NCBI GenBank assembly: GCA_035528375.1
Contig: DATKYS010000103.1
Coordinates: 1 to 39,322, forward strand
Origin: a bacterium
GTDB taxonomy: Bacteria; RBG-13-66-14
DNA length: 39,322 nt
Reading direction: 5' to 3'
How positions within the stretch are numbered: the first letter of the stretch is position 1; every line of letters begins with the position of its first letter. Position numbers and translations under genes: made by a program. The notes under the pieces were generated by a model. It searched no databases and was not told where the DNA came from. It saw nothing but the letters and a program-made list of their open reading frames with translations. Shown here piece by piece: positions 29,788-38,172 of this stretch.

Positions 29788-31500
29788 ATGACCGACGAAG
29801 AGCCCAAGCGCCCGGGCGAAGACAGGCCGGCCCCCGCCGTACCCATCCCGGGGACGGGTCAGGCCGCCTACGAATCCCCCGGGGATTCGAAGCAACCACC
29901 CGGCAGGAGAATCATCCGCTCGGCCGGCGTGGTCGGCTTTATGACGCTGCTCTCGCGCATCACGGGCATGGTGCGCGAGATACTCTACGCCTCCATCTTC
30001 GGCGCCGGGGCGGTCAACGACGCCTTCCGCATCGCCTACAGCATCCCCTACTTCTTCCGGCGCGTCCTGGGCGAGGGGGCCATGGCGGCCTACTTCCTCC
30101 CCACCTTCGTGGACATCCGGGAAAACCAGAGCCCGGAGAAGGCCTGGTACCTGTCCAACAACCTCTTCAACACCCTGGGGCTCCTCACCCTCATCCTGGC
30201 CGGGATCGTGGCCGTCTTCACCCCCCAGCTCCTCCGGGTCATCGCGCCGGGTTTCGTCAGTACCGGCAACCTCGAGCTCGCCGTGGACCTGACCCGGACC
30301 ATGATCCCCTTCACGGTGACCATGACCCTGGCGGCGATTCTGATGGCGATACTGAACGCCTACCAGCGCTTCGCCCTCCCCTCGTCGGGGACCATCATCC
30401 TCAACTTCGTCTTCATCGCCGGGCTATACACTCTCGTGCCGCTCTTCGGGAAAGTGCCGGTGGAGCTCATCTACGGGGTCGGGCTGGTGGTCGTGCTCGG
30501 CGGATTCTGCCAGCTCGTCGTGCTGGGGGCCGGGGTGCGCCGGCTGGGCGGCCGGTGGAAGCCCATCATTGACCTCAAAGGGCCGGGCCTGAAGAGGGTG
30601 TTGAAGCTGATGGTGCCCGCCCTCTTCGGCATGGCGGTCGTCCGGATCAACCTGCTGGTGGACAACGCCCTGGCGAGCCTGTTGGGCGAGGGGATGATCA
30701 GCTCGCTGAACTATGCCGAGCGGATACTTCAGTTCCCCATGGGCGTCTTCGGGGTGGCCATCTCCACGGCCATCCTGCCGACCCTCTCCGGTTTCTCCGC
30801 CAAGGGGAAGCTCGGGGAGCTGCGGGACACCATGAACTACGCCCTGCGCATGGCGTTGTTCGTGGCGATTCCGGCCTCGATCGGGATAATCATCCTGCGC
30901 GAGCCGCTGGTGGCGCTCTTCTTCCAGCGCGGAGCCTTCGACGCCCTGGCCACCCACAACACCTCCTGGGCCCTCCTGTTCTACACGTCCGGGCTCATGG
31001 GGTACATCGGCGTGTCGGTCGTGGTGCCGGTTTTCTACGCCCAGAAGGACACGAAGACCCCGGTCATCGTGGGCGCCATCGCCGTGGCGGTGAACATCAT
31101 CGGCGATCTGTCCCTCATGCACTGGCTGCGTCAGGGCGGCCTGGCGCTGGCCAGCGCCTTTGCCAGCTACGTCAACCTGGGGCTGCTGCTGTTCATCATG
31201 CGGCGCCGGGTGGGGCCCATCGGCTTCACGAAGGTGTTCAAGTCGGGGTTGAAACTCCTCGTCGCGGCGGTCGCGATGGGCGCGGTGCTCTGGTTCGGAA
31301 TGGAGTGGTACGGGTTCACCGCCGAATCGAGCACCTTCCTGGACAAGCTCGCCCTGGGCGGAGGAGGCATAGTCGCCGGCGCGGCCGTCTTCCTCCTCGC
31401 CGCCTGGGCGATGCGTTCCGCGGAGCTCGCGGACCTCAAGGTGATCCTCCTCGGCATGCTCCGGCGAAGGTTCCCGCCGAAGGGGCCGGAAAGCGGATAG
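29788..31500 (+). CDS. murJ: Lipid II flippase MurJ
   Basis: This MATE/MOP-type transporter flips the lipid-linked peptidoglycan precursor across the inner membrane. The 570-residue protein has about 45 proline-rich cytoplasmic residues, then the conserved first helix region GFMTLLSRITGMVREILYASIFGAG, NDAFRIAYSIPYFFRRVLGEGAMAAYFLPTF, and further helices with QFPMGVFGVAISTAILPTLS. About 14 transmembrane segments are expected. The N-terminal extension is longer than in most MurJ proteins. It is followed by dxs after a 75-nt gap with its own -10 box. Confidence 0.95.
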   Translation: MTDEEPKRPGEDRPAPAVPIPGTGQAAYESPGDSKQPPGRRIIRSAGVVGFMTLLSRITGMVREILYASIFGAGAVNDAFRIAYSIPYFFRRVLGEGAMAAYFLPTFVDIRENQSPEKAWYLSNNLFNTLGLLTLILAGIVAVFTPQLLRVIAPGFVSTGNLELAVDLTRTMIPFTVTMTLAAILMAILNAYQRFALPSSGTIILNFVFIAGLYTLVPLFGKVPVELIYGVGLVVVLGGFCQLVVLGAGVRRLGGRWKPIIDLKGPGLKRVLKLMVPALFGMAVVRINLLVDNALASLLGEGMISSLNYAERILQFPMGVFGVAISTAILPTLSGFSAKGKLGELRDTMNYALRMALFVAIPASIGIIILREPLVALFFQRGAFDALATHNTSWALLFYTSGLMGYIGVSVVVPVFYAQKDTKTPVIVGAIAVAVNIIGDLSLMHWLRQGGLALASAFASYVNLGLLLFIMRRRVGPIGFTKVFKSGLKLLVAAVAMGAVLWFGMEWYGFTAESSTFLDKLALGGGGIVAGAAVFLLAAWAMRSAELADLKVILLGMLRRRFPPKGPESG

Positions 31501-31540
31501 TCGCTGATTCACGACCCCGGACCGATCCGCCCTTGCCGGG

Positions 31541-31564
31541 CACCCCAGTCCGGGGTGGTATAAT
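31541..31564 (+). promoter_or_regulatory. Extended -10 promoter of dxs with upstream palindrome
   Basis: TGGTATAAT (31556-31564) is a TGN-extended consensus -10. Directly before and into it lies the inverted repeat CACCCC-AGTCC-GGGGTG (31541-31557). The nearest TTGCCG is 20 bases from the -10, too far for a normal -35. Confidence 0.6.
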
Positions 31565-31575
31565 GCGCGGGTAAC

Positions 31576-33486
31576 GTGAGCCCTTCGAGCCCGATGGATT
31601 CCACCTACAAACTACTCAACCGGATTGACGACCCGTCCGATCTCCGGCGGCTCAACCTCTTCGAGCTCGCGGAGCTGGCCGAGGAGCTGCGCCGCTACAT
31701 CATCGAGACGGTGAGCGAGACCGGCGGTCACCTGGCCCCCAGCCTGGGCGCCGTCGAGCTCACCATCGCCCTCCACTACACGCTCGACACGCCCGCCGAC
31801 AAGCTCGTGTGGGACGTGGGCCACCAGGCTTACACCCACAAGGTACTCACCGGCCGGCGGGACCTCCTCCCCACCCTGCGCCAGTACGGCGGCATATCGG
31901 GCTTCCCCAAACCCTCGGAGTCGCCCTACGACACCTACGCCGTGGGGCACGCCTCGACGGCCATCTCCGCCGCGTTGGGGATGGCCCTGACCCGCGAGCA
32001 CAACGGGGGAAAGCACCGCGTGTGCGCCGTGGTCGGTGACGGCTCCCTGTCCGGCGGCATGGCCTTCGAGGCCCTCAACCACGCCGGGCGCTGCAAGATA
32101 CCCTTCCTCGTCGTCCTCAACGACAACAAGATGAGCATCTCCAAGAGCGTGGGGGCTCTGTCGAACTACCTCAACCGGATGATCACCACCCGGAGCTTCC
32201 TCTCGCTGCGCAAGCAGGTCCAGGAGATAGTCAAGAAGATACCCGGCATCGGGATGGGCATCTTCTCCCTGGCGCGCAAGATCGAGGAGGGGCTGAAGAA
32301 CATGGTCACGCCGGGGATGCTCTTCGAGGAGATGGGATTTCTGTACTTCGGTCCCATAGACGGCCACGACCTGCCCAAGCTCGTAGGCGTCCTGAAAACG
32401 GTGCGCGACCTGTCCCAGCCGGTCCTCCTCCACGTGATCACGGTCAAGGGCAAGGGCTACGAGCCGGCGGAGAACGACGCCACCAAGTTCCACGGCCTGG
32501 GGAAATTCGACGCCGCCACCGGCGTGTGCCACGTGAGCGGACCGACGCCCACGTACACGGAGATTTTCGGCTGCACCGTCACCGAGCTGGCGGCCAAGGA
32601 TCCGAACGTGGTGGGCATCACCGCCGCCATGCCCGACGGGACCGGCCTCGACATCCTGGCCGACGCCCTGCCGGACCAGTTCATAGACGTGGGCATCGCC
32701 GAGCAGCACGCGGTGAGCCTGGCCGGGGGGCTGGCCATCTCGGGGATGAAGCCCGTGGTGGCCATCTACTCCACCTTCCTCCAGCGGGCCTACGACCAGA
32801 TGGTGACGGACGTCTGCCTGATGGGACTGCCGGTGCTGTTCGCGGTGGACCGGGGCGGTCTGGTGGGCGCCGACGGCCCGACCCACCACGGATGCTTCGA
32901 CCTGACCTACCTGCGCAGCGCGCCGAACATGACCGTCTGCGCCCCGGCCGACGAGGACGAGCTGCGCCACCTCCTCTACACCGGGTACAAACACCCGGGC
33001 CCCTTCGCCGTGCGCTACCCTCGGGGGAAAGGCACCGGGGTGGACCGAACGCAGCCGCTGCACGAGATTCCCATCGGGAAGGGCGAGCTCCGCCGGGCGG
33101 GGGCCGAGGCCGTGGTCGTGGCCCTGGGCTCCACCGTGATTCCGGCGGTGGAGGCGGCGGAGGCGCTGGCGGAGGGGGGCCGCAGCGTCGCGGTGATCAA
33201 CGCCCGGTGGCTCAAGCCGCTGGACGCGGACCTGATCGTGGAATGGGCGGAGAAAACCGGCCGCGTCCTCACCGTGGAGGAGGGCACCCTCGAGGGCGGC
33301 TTCGGCTCGGCCGTACTGGAGCTTCTGGCGGACCGCGGCCTCCTGGATTCGGGGAAAATAAAACTGAGACGGCTGGGCATCCCCGACCGCTTCGTCACCC
33401 ACGGCACCCAGGAGGAACTGCGAGCCGAGCTTGGCCTGGACGCCCCGGGGATAGTGCGCGCCGTGGAATCCCTTCTGGTCGAATAG
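31576..33486 (+). CDS. dxs: 1-deoxy-D-xylulose-5-phosphate synthase Dxs
   Basis: This thiamine-diphosphate enzyme joins pyruvate and glyceraldehyde 3-phosphate, the first step of the MEP isoprenoid route. The 636-residue protein shows SETGGHLAPSLGAVELTIALHY, VWDVGHQAYTHKVLTGR, the ThDP/metal motif GDGSLSGGMAFEALNHAG...NDNKMS, and the pyrimidine-binding domain with DVGIAEQHAVSLAGGLA, FLQRAYDQMVTDV, DRGGLVGADGPTHHG, then a transketolase C-terminal domain. The start is ambiguous: GTG 31576 gives six more residues than ATG 31594. With a predicted transcript start near 31571, the 5' leader would be very short. Confidence 0.96.
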   Translation: MSPSSPMDSTYKLLNRIDDPSDLRRLNLFELAELAEELRRYIIETVSETGGHLAPSLGAVELTIALHYTLDTPADKLVWDVGHQAYTHKVLTGRRDLLPTLRQYGGISGFPKPSESPYDTYAVGHASTAISAALGMALTREHNGGKHRVCAVVGDGSLSGGMAFEALNHAGRCKIPFLVVLNDNKMSISKSVGALSNYLNRMITTRSFLSLRKQVQEIVKKIPGIGMGIFSLARKIEEGLKNMVTPGMLFEEMGFLYFGPIDGHDLPKLVGVLKTVRDLSQPVLLHVITVKGKGYEPAENDATKFHGLGKFDAATGVCHVSGPTPTYTEIFGCTVTELAAKDPNVVGITAAMPDGTGLDILADALPDQFIDVGIAEQHAVSLAGGLAISGMKPVVAIYSTFLQRAYDQMVTDVCLMGLPVLFAVDRGGLVGADGPTHHGCFDLTYLRSAPNMTVCAPADEDELRHLLYTGYKHPGPFAVRYPRGKGTGVDRTQPLHEIPIGKGELRRAGAEAVVVALGSTVIPAVEAAEALAEGGRSVAVINARWLKPLDADLIVEWAEKTGRVLTVEEGTLEGGFGSAVLELLADRGLLDSGKIKLRRLGIPDRFVTHGTQEELRAELGLDAPGIVRAVESLLVE

Positions 33487-33561
33487 CCCTCATACACCCG
33501 GTCAGAGCCGAACCGTCCGGCTCGCTGAAATCATTACCGGGGCGCCGCCACGTCCTCCCAT

Positions 33562-33590
33562 TTGAAGCCCGACTCCGGTTGGGCTATAAT
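33562..33590 (+). promoter_or_regulatory. Promoter of the first secreted-array gene
   Basis: TTGAAG, exactly 17 bases, then TATAAT. The spacer holds an imperfect inverted repeat GCCCGAC...GTTGGGC (33567-33584). Confidence 0.7.
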
Positions 33591-33622
33591 TTACCGATAC
33601 GACACACCCCCGGGGAGCATGA

Positions 33623-34156
33623 GTGAAAAAGAGCTGGATTCTCCTGATGACCCTGGCCGCCATCTGCCTGGCCGACGCCGGGGTGCTGGACTACGTCGAG
33701 CCCATCCTCGGCACGCCCGTCGTGGCGACGAGCATGGGCTACGTGACCGGTGTTCTTGCGGAGCGTGGCTGGACCCAGATCGAGGCTGACGAGGAACGGG
33801 TGACGGCCGATTATGTGGGTGACGGCCGCGACGAGCGCCTGACCTTCACCTTCAGCCCGACCGCTTCGACGCCGAGTGAAATCCACCAGGACATCCTCGA
33901 GGTGGAGTACACCCGGGTTCCCTGGCTCGAAATCGAGGGCGCCGTCGAGGGAGTGAGGGTGGAGTTCGACCGGCTAATCGTCGCCTTCGATTACCTCATC
34001 GGACCGGGGATAACGGAAAAGAACGAGGATAAGTGGAGCCACACCTGGGCCGACCGGGACGCGAGCCGGATAGAGCTCATCCTGGCGCCGATGTGGGACA
34101 CCCGGCTGACCGTCTCCGTCAACCTCGTCCCGCTCCGGGAACCGGAGGGTGACTGA
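33623..34156 (+). CDS. Secreted array protein 1 (unknown family)
   Basis: The GTG start at 33623 opens a signal peptide (KKSWILLMTLAAICLADAG). The 177-residue product is the most diverged and longest of six neighbouring secreted proteins. Shared features are a P-I/F-L opening (VEPILGTPVV), a helix ending in LAERGW (residues about 41-50), a GDERLTFTF strand-type segment and a final VSVNLVPLREP strand, which matches the ending of protein 4 (VNIYPLRVP). It has its own promoter. There are no catalytic motifs or lipobox. The mature protein should be periplasmic or extracellular. Confidence 0.75.
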   Translation: MKKSWILLMTLAAICLADAGVLDYVEPILGTPVVATSMGYVTGVLAERGWTQIEADEERVTADYVGDGRDERLTFTFSPTASTPSEIHQDILEVEYTRVPWLEIEGAVEGVRVEFDRLIVAFDYLIGPGITEKNEDKWSHTWADRDASRIELILAPMWDTRLTVSVNLVPLREPEGD

Positions 34157-34375
34157 CGCGTAGTGGGAACCGCACGCCGCCGGACCACCGTATCACGGCC
34201 GGAGGGGCGCGCCGATCCCGGTAGAAAATCGCCTCCACCCCTGGACCGGCTGCGACCCGAGCCCGCATCGCGCGGTTTTACCGAGGACCCGAAAAACGCC
34301 GCGCCACTCAGGGCGATGCTCTACGACAGGGGGAGCTTGTTTCATTAACCGCAGTCATGCCGTGAGGAGTGAACC

Positions 34376-34828
34376 ATGAAGAGCTTCGCATTGATAATCC
34401 TGGCCTTCACCGCTACTCTGGCCGCCAACGTCGTGCCGGTGGACCCCTTCCTCGAAGAAATCCCCTTCGGGGCCGACGCCGAAGCGGTGTCGGCGGCCAT
34501 GAGTGACGCGGGGTATACCGCGACGGGCACGGGGACCTTCGGGCCGGAGTCGTCCAGCGATCTGATAACCGGCGTCCGGGGGGACGAGCGCCTGGAGTAC
34601 CGTTTCAGCGGGGGCTCGCAGACTTTCGCCCGGTATTCTGTCGAGAAGGCTTCTTCGGTTGCGCTCAACGACAAGCTCGACGAGTGGAGCGAGCGCCTGC
34701 AAGAGGTCTGGGGCAATCCGGCCGCGGTGAGTGTGGACGGGTCGAAGCTCTGGATCGTCCCCGGCATGTACACCATCGCGCTGCACATAGAGGGCGCCGG
34801 CCTCCTCGTCACCGTCACCTGGGACTGA
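34376..34828 (+). CDS. Secreted array protein 2 (unknown family)
   Basis: ATG 34376 follows GAGGAG. A 150-residue product with signal KSFALIILAFTATLAANV. Mature part: PVDPFLEEIPFGADAEAVSAAMSDAGY (DPFL box, then helix ending in the GY/GW position), GDERLEYRFSGG, then LDEWSERLQEVWGNPAAV, the second-helix LxxW...GxP box, and a closing GLLVTVTWD strand. The order of parts is the same as in proteins 4 and 6. The 219-nt gap before it holds no gene. Confidence 0.78.
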   Translation: MKSFALIILAFTATLAANVVPVDPFLEEIPFGADAEAVSAAMSDAGYTATGTGTFGPESSSDLITGVRGDERLEYRFSGGSQTFARYSVEKASSVALNDKLDEWSERLQEVWGNPAAVSVDGSKLWIVPGMYTIALHIEGAGLLVTVTWD

Positions 34829-34940
34829 GTCGGGGGTCGGCTCGGACCGCGTCAACCCCGGTGCATCTTCGAGGCCGTAACCAACCGGGGAGACGAACCC
34901 CTCACTTAAATGAGATATCGTGAAGGAAGGGAGCGACGGC

Positions 34941-35450
34941 ATGAGGTTTTTTCCAATAATTATTCTCACCCTTCTCCAATCGGTGACAGCCATGTCATCA
35001 ACCGCGCCCGAAGGGGCAACCGCGGACCGGGAGCCGATCCTCGGTATCAACCCCTACGACAGCTCGTACGACGAGGTGTCGCGGGCCATAGACTCCCAGG
35101 GGTGGCTCATCGCCGCGACACTTTTGGAGGAGCCCGCCGCCTTCCGCCACTCCGAGCTCGGCGACGAGCAGGTCACGGTGTATCTCTCCAACTACGAAGC
35201 GGGCCGGGTGCTCCACCTGTCCTACGGTCTCACGGCGAAGGACGGCTCCGACGAGACCCTCGCCCACCTCGAGGCCGAGTACCGGCGTCTCTGCGAAGGG
35301 TTTGAGGCGCTTCTCGGACCGGGGCTCAAGAGCGGCACGGGGCCCGTCATCGGGTGCTACTGGACCGGAGGGGCCACCGACAGCTACGTGGAGTACCACC
35401 CGCCCGGGGAGGACGGCCCGCAGTTGTCGGTCGAGATATTCTTCGATTGA
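34941..35450 (+). CDS. Secreted array protein 3 (unknown family)
   Basis: ATG 34941 is preferred to an in-frame GTG seven codons earlier because a purine-rich AAGGAAGGGAG precedes it and the signal peptide (RFFPIIILTLLQSVTAM) starts there. The product has about 169 residues. Shared features: REPILGINPYDSSYDEVSRAIDSQGW (opening box plus helix ending in GW), a strand region ending in AGRVLHLSYGL, a second helix LEAEYRRLCEGFEALLGPGL, and the last strand LSVEIFFD. It is more diverged than proteins 2, 4 and 6. Confidence 0.75.
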   Translation: MRFFPIIILTLLQSVTAMSSTAPEGATADREPILGINPYDSSYDEVSRAIDSQGWLIAATLLEEPAAFRHSELGDEQVTVYLSNYEAGRVLHLSYGLTAKDGSDETLAHLEAEYRRLCEGFEALLGPGLKSGTGPVIGCYWTGGATDSYVEYHPPGEDGPQLSVEIFFD

Positions 35451-35498
35451 CCGCCGCCGGCGCCCGCCGGACGAAGGAGCGACAGGGGGGCATCGCCC

Positions 35499-35527
35499 TT
35501 GACCCGGTCGGGGCGCGCGACTATCAT
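35499..35527 (+). promoter_or_regulatory. Promoter of secreted array gene 4
   Basis: TTGACC, exactly 17 bases, then TATCAT, about 45 nt before the gene start. It indicates that at least some array genes are transcribed separately. Confidence 0.65.
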
Positions 35528-35571
35528 CCCAACGCAGCCCACATCGAACCACAACATCAGAAGGTGGAACC

Positions 35572-36066
35572 ATGCGCATCGGTTGGATGATCTTCCTTCC
35601 ACTCTGTCTGGCCACCGTTGCAATGGCCGCAGAAACGCAGACACTGCCCGATCCCTTCCTCGACGGCCTTTCCATCGGGGACACCTCTCTCCAGATCGAA
35701 GCCACACTGAAGGCAAACGGCTGGGAGACGAGCAACGAGTGGTACAACGTCGAAACCGACCCGGTTTTCCGCGTCCGAGGCGAGTCGGGCAACCGGAAGC
35801 TGATCTACGATTACGACGTTTACGGCCGGCTCATCTTCCTGACCTATCTCGAGCAGTGGCCCTCCATCGCGGAGTGCAAAAAGGCGTTCTCGATCTGGCG
35901 TGAGTGGTTGCAGATGTACTACGGCGAACCGATCGAGGTAAACGAGCACGACACGCACTGGTCCAATTCGGGTTACGAGATAAAAATTTACGACAAGACT
36001 TTCATCGCCAGCGAGAGCACGACACCCACCACAATGGTCAACATCTACCCACTCAGGGTGCCCTGA
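35572..36066 (+). CDS. Secreted array protein 4 (unknown family)
   Basis: 164 residues with signal RIGWMIFLPLCLATVAMAA. Mature part: LPDPFLDGLSIGDTSLQIEATLKANGW, then RKLIYDYDVYGRLIFLTYLEQWPS, then FSIWREWLQMYYGEPIEV, HWSNSGYEIKIYD, and VNIYPLRVP. It shows the full set of shared boxes (DPFLxGL, GW, YxYxxxxRL, WxxxLxxxYGxP, HW) and is a good reference member together with protein 6. The coding sequence is somewhat less GC-rich than the others. Confidence 0.8.
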   Translation: MRIGWMIFLPLCLATVAMAAETQTLPDPFLDGLSIGDTSLQIEATLKANGWETSNEWYNVETDPVFRVRGESGNRKLIYDYDVYGRLIFLTYLEQWPSIAECKKAFSIWREWLQMYYGEPIEVNEHDTHWSNSGYEIKIYDKTFIASESTTPTTMVNIYPLRVP

Positions 36067-36195
36067 ACCGGCGCCGACCGCTGGAAAGAAGCGCTACGCC
36101 CGATTAACCAATCCGAGGGGAATACCACAGGTAGCCGGCCCGGTGGAGGGATCGGCGGTGGAAGGTTAAACTTACCTAAACAAAGGGGGTGACAG

Positions 36196-36654
36196 GTGAA
36201 CAGGCTCCTGTTGCTGATCGCGGTCTTTTCCGTTCTCGCTTCGGCGAGCCGCGCCGGGGAGGAGACGCCCGTATATCCTCTGTGCCTCGACCTGTCCATT
36301 GAAACCACCTCGGAAGGGGCGGCCTCTCTGCTTCGGGAAGATGGCTGGGAAGTGTCAACCGCCGAGAACAACCTATCCCTCGACGCCTCGCGGGACGGGG
36401 CGACTCTCACGCTGGGCTGGCTCGACGAGACCTACCTGAGGGACGTGACCTACACCGAGCCCTGGGACGATGCCTGGAAATGCAAAGACCGTTTAGCCGA
36501 GTGGGTGGAATGGTTCAGGCTTTTGAACGGGAAACCCATGGTGGACACGGAGACGTTCCACTACTGGAACATCCCCGGCATGGAGGTGTGGTTCGAAATC
36601 ACCGAAGCCGGGGGTGGCGCGGCCACCCTGACCTGCAGCATCACATTCCTTTAG
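36196..36654 (+). CDS. Secreted array protein 5 (unknown family)
   Basis: A GTG start at 36196 follows AAAGGGGGTGACAG. 152 residues; signal NRLLLLIAVFSVLASASRAG. Mature part: YPLCLDLSIETTSEGAASLLREDGW, LGWLDETYLRDVTYTEPWDD, LAEWVEWFRLLNGKPMV, FHYWNIPGMEVWFEI, and a final TLTCSITFL strand. It keeps the box order but has lost the exact DPFL (PLCL instead). Its stop is 10 nt before protein 6, so those two are co-transcribed. Confidence 0.78.
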   Translation: MNRLLLLIAVFSVLASASRAGEETPVYPLCLDLSIETTSEGAASLLREDGWEVSTAENNLSLDASRDGATLTLGWLDETYLRDVTYTEPWDDAWKCKDRLAEWVEWFRLLNGKPMVDTETFHYWNIPGMEVWFEITEAGGGAATLTCSITFL

Positions 36655-36664
36655 ACGGTAACCC

Positions 36665-37129
36665 ATGCGCTACCTGACGGTGCTTCTCGGCCTTCTGCAG
36701 ACCGCCGCGGTCCTCGGCTACTCCGACCCCTTCCTGCCGGGACTTCCCCTCGGCGCCGATTCAACGGCCGTCTTCGCGGCCCTGGAGGACGCGGGCTGGA
36801 CGGTCGAGGACCACTTCGACAACGCCGACGAGCTCTTCATCATCGAAGGGACTCAGGACGGGCGGCTGCTGCGGTACGCCTACGATTATTCGGAGCGCCT
36901 GGCGGAAGTCGTCTACGCCGAGGCGCACCCCCCCGACGAGACGCGCACCGACGCCTACGGGGCCTGGCTCGACGTTTTAAAAAAGACCTTCGGCGAGCCG
37001 GAGGTCGTGGATTCCTTCCACCACTGGGAGACCGGCGGCTGGTCGGTGGACATCGCGGCGGATGACTTCGATTTCGGCGACGGCTACCCGGCCCCCGTCG
37101 TCCTGATTACGATAACAAAGCTCCCCTAG
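36665..37129 (+). CDS. Secreted array protein 6 (unknown family)
   Basis: 154 residues; signal RYLTVLLGLLQTAAVLG. Mature part: YSDPFLPGLPLGADSTAVFAALEDAGW, LLRYAYDYSERLAEVVYAEAHPPD, YGAWLDVLKKTFGEPEVV, FHHWETGGWSVDIA, and VVLITITKLP. The closest visible relatives are proteins 2 and 4. Its stop overlaps the convergent GNAT gene by 4 bases and no terminator separates them. The predicted fold is beta-alpha-beta-beta-alpha-beta-beta, which recalls BamE/SmpA-like small envelope proteins, but this is only a resemblance. Confidence 0.8.
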   Translation: MRYLTVLLGLLQTAAVLGYSDPFLPGLPLGADSTAVFAALEDAGWTVEDHFDNADELFIIEGTQDGRLLRYAYDYSERLAEVVYAEAHPPDETRTDAYGAWLDVLKKTFGEPEVVDSFHHWETGGWSVDIAADDFDFGDGYPAPVVLITITKLP

Positions 37130-38073
37130 GCCGCGCCCTCCCGTTCCCGCACCAGGCTCAACAGCGACGGCATCGGCTCGAAGCCGAGCTTTTTATTTAT
37201 GGCCAGCATGGCGGCGTTCTCCCGGGCGTTGCCGGTCACCAGCGCCGGCACGCCCCGCTTTTCGTAGAGTTCCATCGCCGCGTACTTGAGCGCCGTGGCG
37301 ATGCCCCGCCCGCGATACTCCGGCACCGTGCCCGTGATGAGCGGCATGGCCGGCGCGTCCGGGCCGCCGGGGAGCATCAGCCCCGTCACGCCTACGAATT
37401 CCTCACCGTCCAGGGCCACGACGTAGGTGTCGGTGTCCATCGGGGGACCGGCGAACGCTTTTTTCCACTCCTCGAAGTCCTGCTTGCGGTAGGGCACGGC
37501 GTGGGGCACGTCGGCCTCCGAGTCCTCGAAGATGCGCCACAGCCGCCGTTCCTTATCATTGTCGTTGATTTCGGCGTAGAGCCGGATTACAATTCCCTGT
37601 AGTTCGACGCGCCGCAGACGCTCGGAGTAATCCTCCGGCCTTTTATACCGGGCGAGCTCCAGTCGGAGGAAGAGGTCCTCGTGGGCGACCGCGAAACCGC
37701 GCCGCCCGAGCATCGCCAGCGCCGCCTCCCGGTCCGCCCACGTCTGCGCCATGAGCTTTTTCCAGGCGAGAAACGCGAGTTGGCTTTCCAGCAGGTTCCA
37801 CAGCGTGCGGCCGTGGCCCCGGCCCCGGTAATCCGGGTGGACGAAACAGCCGACCCGGAACGTCCCCGGCTCGGCGAAGAAGCCGCCGGAGATGGAGACG
37901 GAGGCCATGAGGCGGCCGTCCTGTTCGCCGATGAAGCGCATCAGGAGCCGTTCCGGGGGTATGTTATCCTCACCGTGTCGGGCGTTGGAAAGCGACGCGG
38001 GGAGGGGGTTCTCCAGGTTGGAGAGCTCCACCAGCGCGGCCAGGTCGTCGTCCTGATACCGGCGGATGCGCAT
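37126..38073 (-). CDS. Tandem-GNAT acetyltransferase-like protein
   Basis: A 315-residue protein with two GNAT folds. The N-terminal copy (residues 1-150) shows MRIRRYQDDDLAALVELSN, FRVGCFVHPDYRGRGHGRTLW with the acetyl-CoA loop RGRGHG, and MLGRRGFAV. The C-terminal copy (residues about 155-315) shows TYVVALDGEEFVGVTGL, ITGTVPEYRGRGIATALKYAAM with a canonical QxxGxG-like RGRGIA, and NAAMLAINKKLGFEP. The substrate is unknown; similar double-GNAT proteins include mycothiol synthase and antibiotic-modifying enzymes, but no diagnostic residues were seen. It converges on the secreted array with a 4-base overlap. Confidence 0.88.
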   Translation of the reverse strand: MRIRRYQDDDLAALVELSNLENPLPASLSNARHGEDNIPPERLLMRFIGEQDGRLMASVSISGGFFAEPGTFRVGCFVHPDYRGRGHGRTLWNLLESQLAFLAWKKLMAQTWADREAALAMLGRRGFAVAHEDLFLRLELARYKRPEDYSERLRRVELQGIVIRLYAEINDNDKERRLWRIFEDSEADVPHAVPYRKQDFEEWKKAFAGPPMDTDTYVVALDGEEFVGVTGLMLPGGPDAPAMPLITGTVPEYRGRGIATALKYAAMELYEKRGVPALVTGNARENAAMLAINKKLGFEPMPSLLSLVREREGAA

Positions 38074-38172
38074 CTTGATACTACACTAATCTTTCTTTGA
38101 ACAAGCAGACAATAGAATACCACTTGACAAATAAATTGAGAAGCAGGAAGTAATAAACGAAAAGCAAAGGAC

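Noticed and set aside
34163-34348. Small plus-strand frame between array genes 1 and 2
   Set aside because: Arg/Pro-rich composition, no ribosome-binding site and no signal peptide; unlike the neighbouring genes.
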